From Proteiniclasticum ruminis DSM 24773 (lineage in GTDB: Bacteria; Bacillota; Clostridia; Clostridiales; Clostridiaceae), in NCBI RefSeq assembly GCF_000701905.1, contig NZ_JNKC01000006.1, positions 176,020 to 240,019 on the forward strand: a stretch of 64,000 bases of DNA, in the 5' to 3' direction. A program made the position numbers and the translations under genes. Positions 14,797-25,000 of the stretch are shown one piece after another; position 1 is the first letter of the stretch, and the number at the start of each line of letters is the position of its first letter. The notes beneath the pieces are model-generated. The model was not told the DNA's origin, made no database searches, and saw only the letters and a list, made by a program, of their open reading frames with translations.

Positions 14797-16149
14797 ATGA
14801 GACGATTGAAACTGTCCACAAAAATCACTTGGAACTATGCACTGATCTTTACGAGTATTCTTCTGATCATCAACCTGGCTGTTTTTTTCAGCACTCAGCT
14901 CTACAACAGGCTCAGTGCGAACAATGAGGTGGAGCAGCTGGCAGAATCTCTCGAAGAGAGGCTTCTTAGTGGAGAAGCGCTTTCCCGAGCGATGTTCCTG
15001 GAAGAAGGAATCCTTTATCCTCTCTATGCGGAGGCGGAGTCCGGAGGCGTTCTTTTAAAATCAGAAGATCTTCTGACCCTCACCAATCGAGAAGAATGGT
15101 TTATTGAAAGAACACTAGGAGAGGAGCTGAAAAGCTCGGATGATCTTGTCATTGAGGAGCTTCGTGTGGCTGCTCCTTTGGGCATTGTCACTTTAAGGGT
15201 GGTGAAGGATCTTTCGGTCTATCATTTTATGAATTCTGTGACTTTGGTGACCCTCATCATCGCTTCTCTTTTGGGGATTCTGGTGAGCTATGTGGTGGGA
15301 TACTTCATGTCCAGACAGAGTTTTCAGCCCATCCTTGCCATGACCAAATCTGCTGCAGCCATCGGACCCTCAAATCTACATGACCGCATTGAGGTGCCTG
15401 AGGTGAAGGATGAGCTGAAAGAGCTTTCTGAAACCTTCAATGGTCTTTTGGACAGAATTGATGATGCGTATTCAAAGCAGGCTCAGTTTGTATCGGATGC
15501 GTCCCATGAGCTGAGAACTCCTCTTACGGTGATCAAAGGCTATAACGATCTTTTGAACCGCTGGGGAAAGGACGATCCAGAAATCCTGTCGGAAGCCATC
15601 GAGGCCATTCGGCTGGAAACAGACAATATGAGCATGCTGGTGGAGAATCTGCTGTTCATTGCAAAAGGTGAAAACAGGAAGATGAAACTGTCTCCTGGGG
15701 CTTTTTCTGTGAAGGAGCTTCTTACAGAAACGGCCAAGGACTTTTCTCTCAGTGTGCCTAGCAGAGTGTTTCAGGTGGAGGCCGAGGAATTTGTGGTGAC
15801 GCAGGACCGTAGAATGATCAAGCAGCTTTTGAGAATCTTTCTTGAAAACAGCGTGAAATTCACCAAAGAAGGCAGCACCATTACACTGCGTACCAAGGAG
15901 ATGGGAGACAGGTATTGTCTCCAGGTGGAGGATCAGGGAGAAGGCATTGCCAAGGAAGATCTTAAGAATGTGTTCGAACGTTTTTATGTGGGAGAAAAAG
16001 CAAGGACCAAGGACAAGGCTGGTTCGGGCTTAGGTCTTTCCATCGCAAAATGGATTGTGGATACCCATGGGGGAACGGTACAAGCAAAGAGCACCCTTGG
16101 GAAAGGTACCACCATGGAAGTGGAGCTTCCAAAAATCATGCAGATCTAA
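14797..16149 (+). CDS. Sensor histidine kinase (HAMP-HisKA-HATPase)
   Basis: A 450-residue kinase with a transmembrane helix at about 15-32, an extracytoplasmic sensor of about 110 residues, a second helix near 146-167, HAMP, a HisKA domain with phospho-accepting H237 (DASHELRTPL) and an HATPase domain (N box FLENSVKFT, G1 DQGEGI, G2 GSGLGLSIAKW). ATG 14797 is preceded by AGGTGA at 4 bases; GTG 14794 is too close to it. It is the partner of the upstream OmpR-type regulator. The ligand of the extracellular domain is unknown. Confidence 0.95.
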   Translation: MRRLKLSTKITWNYALIFTSILLIINLAVFFSTQLYNRLSANNEVEQLAESLEERLLSGEALSRAMFLEEGILYPLYAEAESGGVLLKSEDLLTLTNREEWFIERTLGEELKSSDDLVIEELRVAAPLGIVTLRVVKDLSVYHFMNSVTLVTLIIASLLGILVSYVVGYFMSRQSFQPILAMTKSAAAIGPSNLHDRIEVPEVKDELKELSETFNGLLDRIDDAYSKQAQFVSDASHELRTPLTVIKGYNDLLNRWGKDDPEILSEAIEAIRLETDNMSMLVENLLFIAKGENRKMKLSPGAFSVKELLTETAKDFSLSVPSRVFQVEAEEFVVTQDRRMIKQLLRIFLENSVKFTKEGSTITLRTKEMGDRYCLQVEDQGEGIAKEDLKNVFERFYVGEKARTKDKAGSGLGLSIAKWIVDTHGGTVQAKSTLGKGTTMEVELPKIMQI

Positions 16150-16174
16150 GCAGCAAAATTTGCTGCTTTTTTTT
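16149..16174 (+). terminator. Rho-independent terminator after HK gene
   Basis: AGCAGCAAA/TTTGCTGCT hairpin with a run of eight T, overlapping the stop codon of the kinase gene. Confidence 0.9.
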
Positions 16175-16307
16175 GTTTTCAATTTGAAAAAACAATTATA
16201 TAATAAGTAGTACTACATACATTTCTTCATTCGACATAAAAATATGATTTTCATACCCAGTAAGTGTGAGAATAATGTTGGAGATAGGAATAAAATAGGA
16301 GTTGAAA

Positions 16308-18257
16308 ATGAAAAATATCCGGTGGACTTTTCTATTGGTTTCAGTTCTGATTGTGATCGGAATTGGGTTTTACTATATATTCATGAATCATATGCCTCAA
16401 TATGCAGAGAAGGGCGTTTTGGACTTTCATAAAGTTCAGTGGCCAGAAAATGGATACATAGAACTCAACGGAGAGTGGGAATTTTATTATGGTGAGTTCA
16501 TTGAACCTGGGCAGTTCAATGAGAAGAGTGCCAGGTATATCAAGGTGCCAGGAATCTGGAGCCGGGATGTGGAAGGGGAGACCTATCCTGTGAAAGGATT
16601 TGGGACCTACCGTCTCCGCCTAGTGAATATTCCAAAGGACAGTGATGTTGCACTGAAAAAAACCAGCATCCGCAATGCCAGCAGACTCTATGTCAATGGA
16701 GAGCTCTTGGCAGAGGATGGCAAGGCTTCAGAAAGTCTGAAAGGTAGCATCCCTGGCAATCAGCCTCAGCTTGTTTTTTTCGAGGTATCAGAAGGGGAGA
16801 CAGAAATCATCATTCACGCAGCGAACCACGAGTATGTGCAAGGGGGCATCGCAAGGCCATTGCAGTTTGGAGATCCGACTGCTCTTCGGAACCGCCATGA
16901 CCGGAATCTTCTGTTTGAGTTCTCCATGACTACGGTAAGTGTTCTGGTGGGGCTTCTGTATCTTATACTGTATCTTTCCAGCAGTTATTACCGGAAGGAA
17001 GAACCTGCTGTGCTGTCTCTTTCTCTCAGCACCATTTTTCTGGGGCTCATGGGCACCATGTACGGGGAAAGAATTCTTGGCATTATATTCCCGTCTCTGA
17101 GCATGGATGGGATTTTCCGTGTGGGTCATGCCCTTGCAACCAGTGCGATGCTCTGGATGCTGTCTCTTTTTAACAAGCTGTATCCGGATTTTCTCCCCAG
17201 ACGTTATAAGAATGTGCTCAGTGTCATCTTTGGGATGATGTTTGTCTTCCTCTTGTTTCTCCCCCTTCATATCTACATGTATGCACTGCAGTTTTATTTT
17301 TATTTTGCCACCATGGTATTTTTTGTTTTGTGGGTCCGGGTACTTCTGTGGATTCTAAGAAAGAAGAACATAGAGAATAATGTCACAGAGAATATACTCT
17401 ATGCCACTGCAATTTTTTCTGCTTTTCTTTTCTATTTTGACGAGATGCTCTATAGTGTCGGCAATACGAACACCATGCATCTTTCGTTTCTGGCCATTGG
17501 TATGTACAGTGTGGCCATGGCATCTCTTCTTTTATACCGGTACACGATTCATTACCGGAAAAGCAGAGAGCTTTCCATGGAGCTTTTGCAGACCTTGGAC
17601 GAACTTGGAAGGCAGCACAACATGGTGGAGGAAAAAGAGATGTCCTTTCTGCAAGCTCAGATCAAGCCTCATTTTCTCTTCAACACCTTGAATGTCATTT
17701 CTTCTCAGATCCTGGTGGATCCGGAAAAAGCCCATGATCTGGTGTCTTCTTTAGGAGAGTATCTCCATGCGAAGTTTGACTTTGAAAACACCCACAAGTG
17801 GATCCATTTGGAGGAAGAGCTTTCTATGGTGGGGTCTTATCTGGAGCTGGAGCAGTCCAGGTTTGAGGAACGTCTGAAAGTTATTTGGGATGTGGAGGAT
17901 AATCTTCATTTTCTCCTCCCTCCTTTTACGCTCCAGCCACTGGTGGAGAATGCCATACGTCATGGCCTCATGGAGACCATGGAAGGGGGTACGGTGAAGA
18001 TTTCTGTTTACCAGAAAGAGGAGCATTACATCATCTCCATAGCCGATGATGGCATAGGGATGCCCGACGAGATCATCCGCTCTATTCTGAAAAAGAACGG
18101 ATTAAGCCGAGGGGTTGGCCTCCTCAATGTGCACAGACGACTGAAGCTTCTTTATAACGAAGGACTTTTTATCGAAAGCGGTCTGGATGAGGGTACTCTT
18201 GTTTATTATAAAATACCCGTAGAGGATGTGAGATCAAATGAAATACGTACTGATTGA
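16308..18257 (+). CDS. 7TM-DISM sensor kinase with LytS-type kinase core
   Basis: A 649-residue protein. An N-terminal membrane helix (about 7-27) is followed by an extracytoplasmic beta-rich domain of the 7TMR-DISM extracellular type (residues 30-200: NGEWEFYYGEF, VPGIWS, GFGTYRLRL, NASRLYVNGELL), then seven membrane helices (about 205-405), then a His_kinase domain with phospho-acceptor H455 in QIKPHFLFNTLN and an HATPase (VENAIRHG, DDGIGMPDE). The extracellular fold suggests carbohydrate or cell-wall ligand sensing. ATG 16308 has AGGAG at 6 bases. Its end overlaps the next gene by 20 bases, so the kinase and regulator are coupled. Confidence 0.92.
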   Translation: MKNIRWTFLLVSVLIVIGIGFYYIFMNHMPQYAEKGVLDFHKVQWPENGYIELNGEWEFYYGEFIEPGQFNEKSARYIKVPGIWSRDVEGETYPVKGFGTYRLRLVNIPKDSDVALKKTSIRNASRLYVNGELLAEDGKASESLKGSIPGNQPQLVFFEVSEGETEIIIHAANHEYVQGGIARPLQFGDPTALRNRHDRNLLFEFSMTTVSVLVGLLYLILYLSSSYYRKEEPAVLSLSLSTIFLGLMGTMYGERILGIIFPSLSMDGIFRVGHALATSAMLWMLSLFNKLYPDFLPRRYKNVLSVIFGMMFVFLLFLPLHIYMYALQFYFYFATMVFFVLWVRVLLWILRKKNIENNVTENILYATAIFSAFLFYFDEMLYSVGNTNTMHLSFLAIGMYSVAMASLLLYRYTIHYRKSRELSMELLQTLDELGRQHNMVEEKEMSFLQAQIKPHFLFNTLNVISSQILVDPEKAHDLVSSLGEYLHAKFDFENTHKWIHLEEELSMVGSYLELEQSRFEERLKVIWDVEDNLHFLLPPFTLQPLVENAIRHGLMETMEGGTVKISVYQKEEHYIISIADDGIGMPDEIIRSILKKNGLSRGVGLLNVHRRLKLLYNEGLFIESGLDEGTLVYYKIPVEDVRSNEIRTD

Positions 18258-19365
18258 CGATGAAAGATTGGCTGTGGAGCACCTGAAAGTGCTGCTTCTT
18301 AAGACTGGAAAAATCAAAGAAGAACATTTGGTGACGTTCACCAATCCCATGGATGCCATCCATTATATTGAAAAAGAAAAGCCTCAGGTGGTCTTTGCAG
18401 ATATTGAAATGCCCATGGTATCTGGAATTACCCTGGCCTCCAGGGTGAGAAGCTCCTGTCCGGGGATTGAAGTGATTTTTGTCACCGCCCATAAGCAGTA
18501 TGCGGTGGAAGCCTTTGAGCAGTATGCGCTGGACTACCTCTTAAAGCCTCTGATGCTGGAGCGGGTAAAAAAGACGGTGGAACGGATTGAAGAGCGGCTG
18601 AAGGAGAAATCAGTGGTTTCCCCCTTAGATTCTCCTAAAATCCTCATAAAGCTCATGGGAGATGCAGGCACCTTCAAAGAAGGTATGATGCTGGATTATA
18701 AATGGCGTTCTGGGAAGATTCGGGAACTTTTCGTGTTCCTCCTTCATAACAGGCATAGATTTGTGTCCAAGTATGAAATCTTTGAAACACTGATTCCGGA
18801 AGAGGATCCGGATAAAAGTGCAGCTACACTCAATATGATTCTCTACAGGCTGCGCAATAAGCTGCAGCAGCATGATCTTCCCATTGTCATCAAGTTTCAG
18901 GATGATGCCTATAAACTGGTATATCCGGATGAAGTGCAGGTGGACGTGGATCTTTGGGAGCAGCATCTGAAGACTACCCCCATTATTACAGAAAAGAATC
19001 TCAGCACATGTCTGAACTACATCGCTTTAGCAGAAGGACCTTATCTGAAGAATCTGGATTACCCATGGCTTGCAGATCAGCATGAGATTTATCAGGAGAA
19101 ATTTCTGGAAAGACTGAGAAAAATCGGAGATTTTTATTTTAATCATCGTTATTATGAGGATGCCCTCGAAATTTATCGAAAGATATACCATGTTGAACCG
19201 CTGAACGAATGGCTCAATGTGAGGCTTCTGGAACTTTTACGTCTCCTACGGAATAATCGGGCGAAAAATAAACTTTATGAGGATATTCAAAAAAAATATT
19301 TGGAGTATGATGTACCGCTGCCAACGGCCATTATCAGTGCTTTCAACGAAGAGTCCCGGACATGA
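18238..19365 (+). CDS. Response regulator with SARP/BTAD output domain
   Basis: A 375-residue protein: receiver domain (residues 1-120, D55 phospho-acceptor in FADIEMPMVSG), a winged-helix segment (about 150-225: KIRELFVFLLHNRHRFVSKYEIFETLIPEE, NMILYRLRNKLQ) and a C-terminal bacterial transcriptional activator (BTAD) helical domain (about 230-365). Such two-component SARP-like regulators occur in Clostridia and Bacilli. It overlaps the kinase gene and is followed by a terminator. The nearest downstream gene is a giant lectin-type surface protein, a plausible but unproven target. Confidence 0.9.
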   Translation: MKYVLIDDERLAVEHLKVLLLKTGKIKEEHLVTFTNPMDAIHYIEKEKPQVVFADIEMPMVSGITLASRVRSSCPGIEVIFVTAHKQYAVEAFEQYALDYLLKPLMLERVKKTVERIEERLKEKSVVSPLDSPKILIKLMGDAGTFKEGMMLDYKWRSGKIRELFVFLLHNRHRFVSKYEIFETLIPEEDPDKSAATLNMILYRLRNKLQQHDLPIVIKFQDDAYKLVYPDEVQVDVDLWEQHLKTTPIITEKNLSTCLNYIALAEGPYLKNLDYPWLADQHEIYQEKFLERLRKIGDFYFNHRYYEDALEIYRKIYHVEPLNEWLNVRLLELLRLLRNNRAKNKLYEDIQKKYLEYDVPLPTAIISAFNEESRT

Positions 19366-19385
19366 TGTCCGGGGCTTTTCCTTTT
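19352..19385 (+). terminator. Rho-independent terminator after SARP-type regulator
   Basis: AGTCCCGGAC-ATGAT-GTCCGGGGCT followed by TTTTCCTTTT; the hairpin overlaps the stop codon. Confidence 0.87.
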
Positions 19386-19491
19386 AACTACTGATGATGA
19401 AGTATTTGTACAGTTGAGTATAGTGTCTGTAGAGTGATCATGGGTATCATAATAATAAGAGTTACTATATTTATATAAAAGGAGTGAAAGT

Positions 19492-22400
19492 ATGAAGTTT
19501 TTATCAGATTATATGAAACGAAAATATGCATTTATTCTTTTGGTACTGTTTCTCGTTGGCCTTTATCCGGGAGCCTTAGCCAATGCGTTCCCTTCAGGTG
19601 TACCAATTACCATTGCACAGGGGACCAGTGCGCTGAATATCAGGGATTCATTTGTTGCAGAGGACTGGAATATTGGTGGGAATGCCACAATTAGGGACTC
19701 TATTGTGAGACTAACGGATAATATAGCCAGTCAGGTAGGATATCTGTTTTTTCGAGACAGCATCCATCTTAATGAAAATTTGGCATTCAATGCAAAGTTC
19801 TCATTTAAAATTCATGATAATTATTCTTTAGGAGCAGATGGTATGGCTTTTGTCATTCAGTCTGAAACTAACAGTTCGGGCAGTGCAGGTGGCGGATTAG
19901 GGTACAGCGGCATATCGCCAAGTATCGCGGTTGAAATCGACACGTGGCAGAATAATGGCGACCCGTCTGAGAGTCATCTTGGTGTGATGGTAAATGGGAA
20001 CACAACGGATCATCGTGAATTCTATAGCACCGTACCAGATATCGATGTCAGCAATGCCATCCATACCATTTGGATTGATTATGATGGGACTGATTTAAAA
20101 GTTTTTATGGCTCAGGAAACAGATGGAAATGCGCCAAAGCCTGATGCTCCTGTCATGAGCTATGGTATTGTTCTTACAGATATCTTTACGAACACAACGG
20201 ATCTTTTTGTCGGTTTTACAGCAGCTACAGGTGGCGCAGCGTCTATCCATGAGCTTCATAGTGTGTTCTTTCAGAGCCGGTACACAGAAAAAGGGATTCA
20301 GGAGCCGGACAATTATGTGCAAGCAGGAGCGCCTTCCAAACCCATCGATCTATCGGTGACGAAGTACGTAGGAGAAGAACTTGTTGTAAATCCTTCTGAA
20401 GAAGGCATCTATACTTTTTATGGTGCCTTGGACGCTGTGAAGCCTCTGGCTTCAGGAACTTCTTTCACCATCCCTTCAGAGATGAACACAGATGGCAAAG
20501 TCTATTACTACAGTCAGACTGTGGAGGGCAGACAAAGCGAACGAGGGGCCATCACAGTTAAAGTAACGGATCGTGATGGGATATTTACATCTCCTCTTCC
20601 AAAGCCCTATGTTTCAGAGATGTTTGTTGATGAGCATCTTAGACTTAAACTGGATGGACAGGAGAATATGGATGGTGCGACAGTCACCATTACAGATATG
20701 ATGTCAGGAGACCTATTAGAATTTGAACCAATTCATGGCATCAATGGATTTTATAATCCAAACAGCGGTGTGCTTACTTTAAGTGGTAATGCCACCGTAG
20801 CACAGTATGAGGAAGCTTTAAAGAGCGTAAAGATTCGTGCTGAACAGCTTGGAATAAGCAGACAGATTGCTTTTACCATCGGAAGCTCCGTTTATTTTGA
20901 TCCAACACAGCATTATTATGAGTATGTTACAACGGATAGTAATCAATCTATTTCCTGGCTTGAGGCTAAAGAAGCTGCAGAAAAGAGATCTTATTATGGC
21001 AGGCAAGGATATCTTGCCACCATCACAAGCGCCAGGGAAAATGCATTCATCTTAGAGAAGACGCTCGGACTTGGATGGATTGGCGGTAGAGACATTGAAC
21101 GAGATTTATTGACGGGTGAATGGCTGGATGAAAATACAAAGGGAGACTGGAGATGGGTTACGGGTCCGGAAGGATTTGCGGATCGTGGAAAGGGCCTCTC
21201 CTTTACAACAGGATATGCTCCACACATACCATGGACATTTGGACCAATTACTCCCGAGAAGGTTTCCTTTGATCCGGAAATGGATTGGTATTATAGAGTC
21301 GATGATGTTGATGGCAAAAGATATACAAACTGGGACAACCGTGAACCCAATAACTATAATTTGTCTGAATATGTTCTTCATATTTATAATGGCACAGGAA
21401 AATGGAATGATTTCCCGTTGAATAGCGAGGTGCGAGGATATGTAGTTGAATACGGCGGTCTACCAACAGACCGTGCGGAAGATCTTTCTGTCACGGATTT
21501 CAAACTGATCCAGATGTCATCCTTAGGGTATGCTGTGACGGTGGAAGATGGAACAGGGGCAGGCATTTATCTTCCTGGAGATTCTGTAACACTGGAAGCG
21601 TACACAAAATCCATTGGAGATGAATTTAAAGAATGGGAAGTCGTGGAAGGGGATATCACACTGCCAAATCCTACCAGCCATCGGACAACATTTACTATGC
21701 CTACGATGCCTGTAAAAATCAGGGCAACTTACACCTATGCGCCAGAGCATAAGCTTACAGTACAGGGAGGTACGGGCAGTGGGGATTTCACTCAGCATAC
21801 CGTTGTAGAAATTTCTGCACAAGAAGATGTGGAAGCCGGAAAGCTGTTTAAAGAGTGGAAAGTTGTTTCAGGCTCCGTGGAGATTGACACGAAACTAAAA
21901 ACCCAGAGGTTCACCATGCCTGGTAATGATCTTGTATTAAAAGCCATTTATACCTATGGTGTAGATGTTTCAGGTGGATCAGGTAGCGGTAGATATACCC
22001 CTGGTGATACAGTAACGGTAACCGCGTATGAGGTAACGGATGCTGGAAAGGAATTTGATGGTTTTACACTGACGCCTTCTAGCATTGAAGTTGAGGATTT
22101 TACACAAAAAACCATTACCTTTACGATGCCGGAAGAGAGCGTTACTGTCACCAGAAATACAAGGAGCATTCCGTACAATGTTATGTTTGACAGCCAAGGT
22201 GGCACTCCTTTGGCAGAAATGAAAGTTCTCTTTGATGCCCTGATTGTAGCGCCATCAGCACCTACGAAGGCTGGATATGATTTTTCTGGATGGTATCGTG
22301 ATGCAGGATTTGAAACTGCATGGAACTTTGCCTATGACAAAATGCCTGCTGCAGATGTGATCTTGTACGCGAAATGGACACCGAATGCAGATACAGATTA

Positions 22401-24924
22401 TGCTGTTCTTCACTATCAGGAAAAAGTGGATGGAACTGGGTATGATCTTTTTGAAACAGAAGATTTGGAAGGAACAACAGGTGGTTCAGTTCATGCTGGT
22501 GCAAAGACCTACACAGGATTTGTCTTCGATGAAGAAAACCCGGAGTCAGTTCTCACTGGAACCATTGAAGGGGATGGCTCACTAGTACTGAAACTTTATT
22601 ATGACAGAGTGCACTACGATTACGTGTTCAAAAACTGGAATGATGAAGTCATTGCAGAAGGAAATATTCCTTATGGCGCTGATGTACCAGTGCCAGGGAA
22701 CCCCTTAAGATCTGGACATACATTTACTGGCTGGTCTCAGGAAATCCCAGAGGTTATGCCAGCAGAACCGCTTACTTTTAAAGCGGTGTTCTCGATCAAC
22801 AGCTATACTCTAACTTTCAATAGTAATGGTGGAAGCTCAGTCAACTCCATCACTAAAAACTACGGAGAATCAGTGGGCACTGTTGAAGAGACAACAAAAG
22901 AAGGCTATACCTTCAAAGGCTGGAGTCCGACAATACCGCAGTATGTTCCAGCTTCAAACAGCACCTATGAAGCACAGTGGGAAATCAATCGGTATCGTGT
23001 TTCTTTCGAAGAAAATGGTGGCACAGCAGTTACGGATCTTCTTCTGGACTACAATACCTTTATTGAGATCGTACCAGTGACAACAAAAGCTGGGTACACC
23101 TTTGAAGGCTGGTACACAGAAGCGGCTCTCGAGAATAAGTGGGATTTTGAAAAAGATACGATTCCTGCGGAGCATATTACTTTGCATGCCAAGTGGAGTG
23201 CAAACACAAATACAAAGTATGTCGTAAACCATTATAAAGAAAAACTGGACGGGACATATGAGCTAGAAGATCAAGAAGAGTTTACTGGCATCACAGATAC
23301 TGAAATAACTGCACCAGTGAAAATCTACATTGGATTCAGTGTGGATAGAACCCATGAAGATGAATTTGCCACTGGAATCATCGATGGTTCTGGAACTCTA
23401 GAATTGAGTCTATACTATCAGAGAGATTCTTTTGAAGTGGTCTTTAAAGACTGGGACGGAACTGTTCTAAAAGAAGTAACACTGAAATATGAGTCAGGTG
23501 CAAAGGCGCCTACAGGAATGACCCGGGAAGGTTATACCTTCACTCATTGGGATGAGGATTTCACGAAAATCACAGAAGACCTTGAAGTGAAAGCAATCTA
23601 TACGATAAATCAGTATGATGTTTCCTTTGAAGAGAATGGAGGAAGCGAGGTGCTCAATCTTCGTCAGGACTTCAATACACTCATCGAGAGTAACACAGCT
23701 ACTTCAAGGATAGGATATACCTTTGAGGGATGGTTTACGGATGCAGCACTGGAAACTGAATGGGATTTTGCGGTAGATAAAGTACCGGCTCAAAACATCA
23801 CTTTGTATGCCAAATGGTCTGCGAAAACAGATACAGTGTATAAAGTGAAGCATTATAGAGAAGCGCTGGATGGCACCTATGTGGAGTTTGAGAAAGAAAT
23901 CAAGATTGGAACCACAGATACCACGGGAACTGCAGCGGCGAATACCTATGAAGGATTCACCTATCTTAAAGATCATGAAGATGAGATATCGTCCGGAAAC
24001 ATCAGAGGAGATGGAAGCCTAGTACTTGAGCTGTACTATGACAGAAACGAGTATAGAATAATCTTTAGAGGATTTGACGGTGGAGTGCTTGTGGATGATA
24101 TGATGAAGTATGGCGAATCGATAGAGCTTCCAGAAGATCCGGAAAAAGCGGGGTACATCTTTAAGGGCTGGATGAAAGAAGTTCCTGAGACTGTACCTGC
24201 GAAGGATGAAAGCTTCGAATCCCTATGGGAAATCACAGCGGCAGAAGAAGTGAGACAGAAAATAGAAGCCTTGCCATCACTGGATGAGGTAGGCAAAGAA
24301 GATGGCGCACTTCTCATGGAAATCAAGAAGCTCATGGATCAGCTTACGGAAGAAGAACTGAAGTATCTGAAACCTGAAGATATCGAAAAGTTCCAAAAAT
24401 CTTCCACCGTGTACGTGGAAATGAGCTTTACGGATGAAAAGACAAAGGTTCGAGTGAATGCGGCAGAGAATACTTACTTCGATCCGAATCTTAAGCTTGT
24501 CGTAGAAGAAGTGAAACTGGGCGCCTTGAAAGATACAGCAGATAAAAATCTTCTCACAATCAGAAAGAATAAGGAGATTCTCCAGGTCTTTGACATCTCT
24601 CTTCTTCTCAATAATGTTGAAGTTCAGCCTGACGGAATCATCAGAATCTATTTGCCTCTTTCCACGGAGCTGAAAAACAGCTATAAGGATCTGGAAGTGA
24701 TTTACGTGGCAGAGGATGGAAAAATCACTGTGATGCCAAGCAAGGTGGAAGGGGATTACCTTGTCTTTGAGACAGATCATCTCAGCTACTACAGCATCAT
24801 TGGAACAAAAATCAATGCTTTGCCTTCTCTAGGGGAGGAGACCTCATCAGCAGCACTAGGATTCCTGCTGCTTGCTGTGGGCCTTTGTCTCTATGTATCA
24901 TGGAGAAAAAGAAAGACTGCATAA
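19492..24924 (+). CDS. Giant surface protein: two lectin domains + InlB-type repeats
   Basis: An 1810-residue secreted protein. A signal peptide (about 1-32) is followed by an L-type (legume-like) bacterial lectin domain (about 33-262, with GADGMAFVIQ and a metal-binding VEIDTWQN), a linker, a C-type lectin domain (about 472-655: SWLEAKEAAEKRSYYG, GYLATITSARENAFI, WNDFP), Gly-rich beta-repeat modules (about 670-890), and at least six InlB/Listeria-Bacteroides-type repeats (about 893-1585) with GYTFEGW..W, alternating with HY-type modules. A ZU5-like stretch precedes a C-terminal LPSLG (1777-1781), a hydrophobic helix and WRKRKTA. This looks like a cell-wall sorting signal with Leu in place of Thr. 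AAAGGAG precedes ATG 19492. It is probably an adhesin binding glycans. Confidence 0.9.
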   Translation: MKFLSDYMKRKYAFILLVLFLVGLYPGALANAFPSGVPITIAQGTSALNIRDSFVAEDWNIGGNATIRDSIVRLTDNIASQVGYLFFRDSIHLNENLAFNAKFSFKIHDNYSLGADGMAFVIQSETNSSGSAGGGLGYSGISPSIAVEIDTWQNNGDPSESHLGVMVNGNTTDHREFYSTVPDIDVSNAIHTIWIDYDGTDLKVFMAQETDGNAPKPDAPVMSYGIVLTDIFTNTTDLFVGFTAATGGAASIHELHSVFFQSRYTEKGIQEPDNYVQAGAPSKPIDLSVTKYVGEELVVNPSEEGIYTFYGALDAVKPLASGTSFTIPSEMNTDGKVYYYSQTVEGRQSERGAITVKVTDRDGIFTSPLPKPYVSEMFVDEHLRLKLDGQENMDGATVTITDMMSGDLLEFEPIHGINGFYNPNSGVLTLSGNATVAQYEEALKSVKIRAEQLGISRQIAFTIGSSVYFDPTQHYYEYVTTDSNQSISWLEAKEAAEKRSYYGRQGYLATITSARENAFILEKTLGLGWIGGRDIERDLLTGEWLDENTKGDWRWVTGPEGFADRGKGLSFTTGYAPHIPWTFGPITPEKVSFDPEMDWYYRVDDVDGKRYTNWDNREPNNYNLSEYVLHIYNGTGKWNDFPLNSEVRGYVVEYGGLPTDRAEDLSVTDFKLIQMSSLGYAVTVEDGTGAGIYLPGDSVTLEAYTKSIGDEFKEWEVVEGDITLPNPTSHRTTFTMPTMPVKIRATYTYAPEHKLTVQGGTGSGDFTQHTVVEISAQEDVEAGKLFKEWKVVSGSVEIDTKLKTQRFTMPGNDLVLKAIYTYGVDVSGGSGSGRYTPGDTVTVTAYEVTDAGKEFDGFTLTPSSIEVEDFTQKTITFTMPEESVTVTRNTRSIPYNVMFDSQGGTPLAEMKVLFDALIVAPSAPTKAGYDFSGWYRDAGFETAWNFAYDKMPAADVILYAKWTPNADTDYAVLHYQEKVDGTGYDLFETEDLEGTTGGSVHAGAKTYTGFVFDEENPESVLTGTIEGDGSLVLKLYYDRVHYDYVFKNWNDEVIAEGNIPYGADVPVPGNPLRSGHTFTGWSQEIPEVMPAEPLTFKAVFSINSYTLTFNSNGGSSVNSITKNYGESVGTVEETTKEGYTFKGWSPTIPQYVPASNSTYEAQWEINRYRVSFEENGGTAVTDLLLDYNTFIEIVPVTTKAGYTFEGWYTEAALENKWDFEKDTIPAEHITLHAKWSANTNTKYVVNHYKEKLDGTYELEDQEEFTGITDTEITAPVKIYIGFSVDRTHEDEFATGIIDGSGTLELSLYYQRDSFEVVFKDWDGTVLKEVTLKYESGAKAPTGMTREGYTFTHWDEDFTKITEDLEVKAIYTINQYDVSFEENGGSEVLNLRQDFNTLIESNTATSRIGYTFEGWFTDAALETEWDFAVDKVPAQNITLYAKWSAKTDTVYKVKHYREALDGTYVEFEKEIKIGTTDTTGTAAANTYEGFTYLKDHEDEISSGNIRGDGSLVLELYYDRNEYRIIFRGFDGGVLVDDMMKYGESIELPEDPEKAGYIFKGWMKEVPETVPAKDESFESLWEITAAEEVRQKIEALPSLDEVGKEDGALLMEIKKLMDQLTEEELKYLKPEDIEKFQKSSTVYVEMSFTDEKTKVRVNAAENTYFDPNLKLVVEEVKLGALKDTADKNLLTIRKNKEILQVFDISLLLNNVEVQPDGIIRIYLPLSTELKNSYKDLEVIYVAEDGKITVMPSKVEGDYLVFETDHLSYYSIIGTKINALPSLGEETSSAALGFLLLAVGLCLYVSWRKRKTA
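22165..24235 (+). repeat. In-gene InlB-type repeat array
   Basis: Seven degenerate modules of about 65-75 codons begin near 22165, 22610, 22800, 22985, 23420, 23610 and 24050. Several share YxVSFEENGG at the start, GYTFEGW in the middle and AKW or ALYxIN at the end. Three copies (22165, 22985, 23610) are followed by a second module type with HYxEKLDGTYE and LELYYDR. Copies differ at the DNA level, so the array is old rather than recently amplified. Confidence 0.85.
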
Positions 24925-24944
24925 GGAAAAAAGATCATATAAAA

Positions 24945-24983
24945 GGACCAGCTGCTTTTTAAAGCAACTGGTCCACTTTTTTT
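24945..24983 (+). terminator. Rho-independent terminator after surface protein
   Basis: GGACCAG-C-TGCTTT pairs with AAAGCA-A-CTGGTCC, followed by a T-run. Confidence 0.9.
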
Positions 24984-25000
24984 GAGTTCTTATGGAGCCC

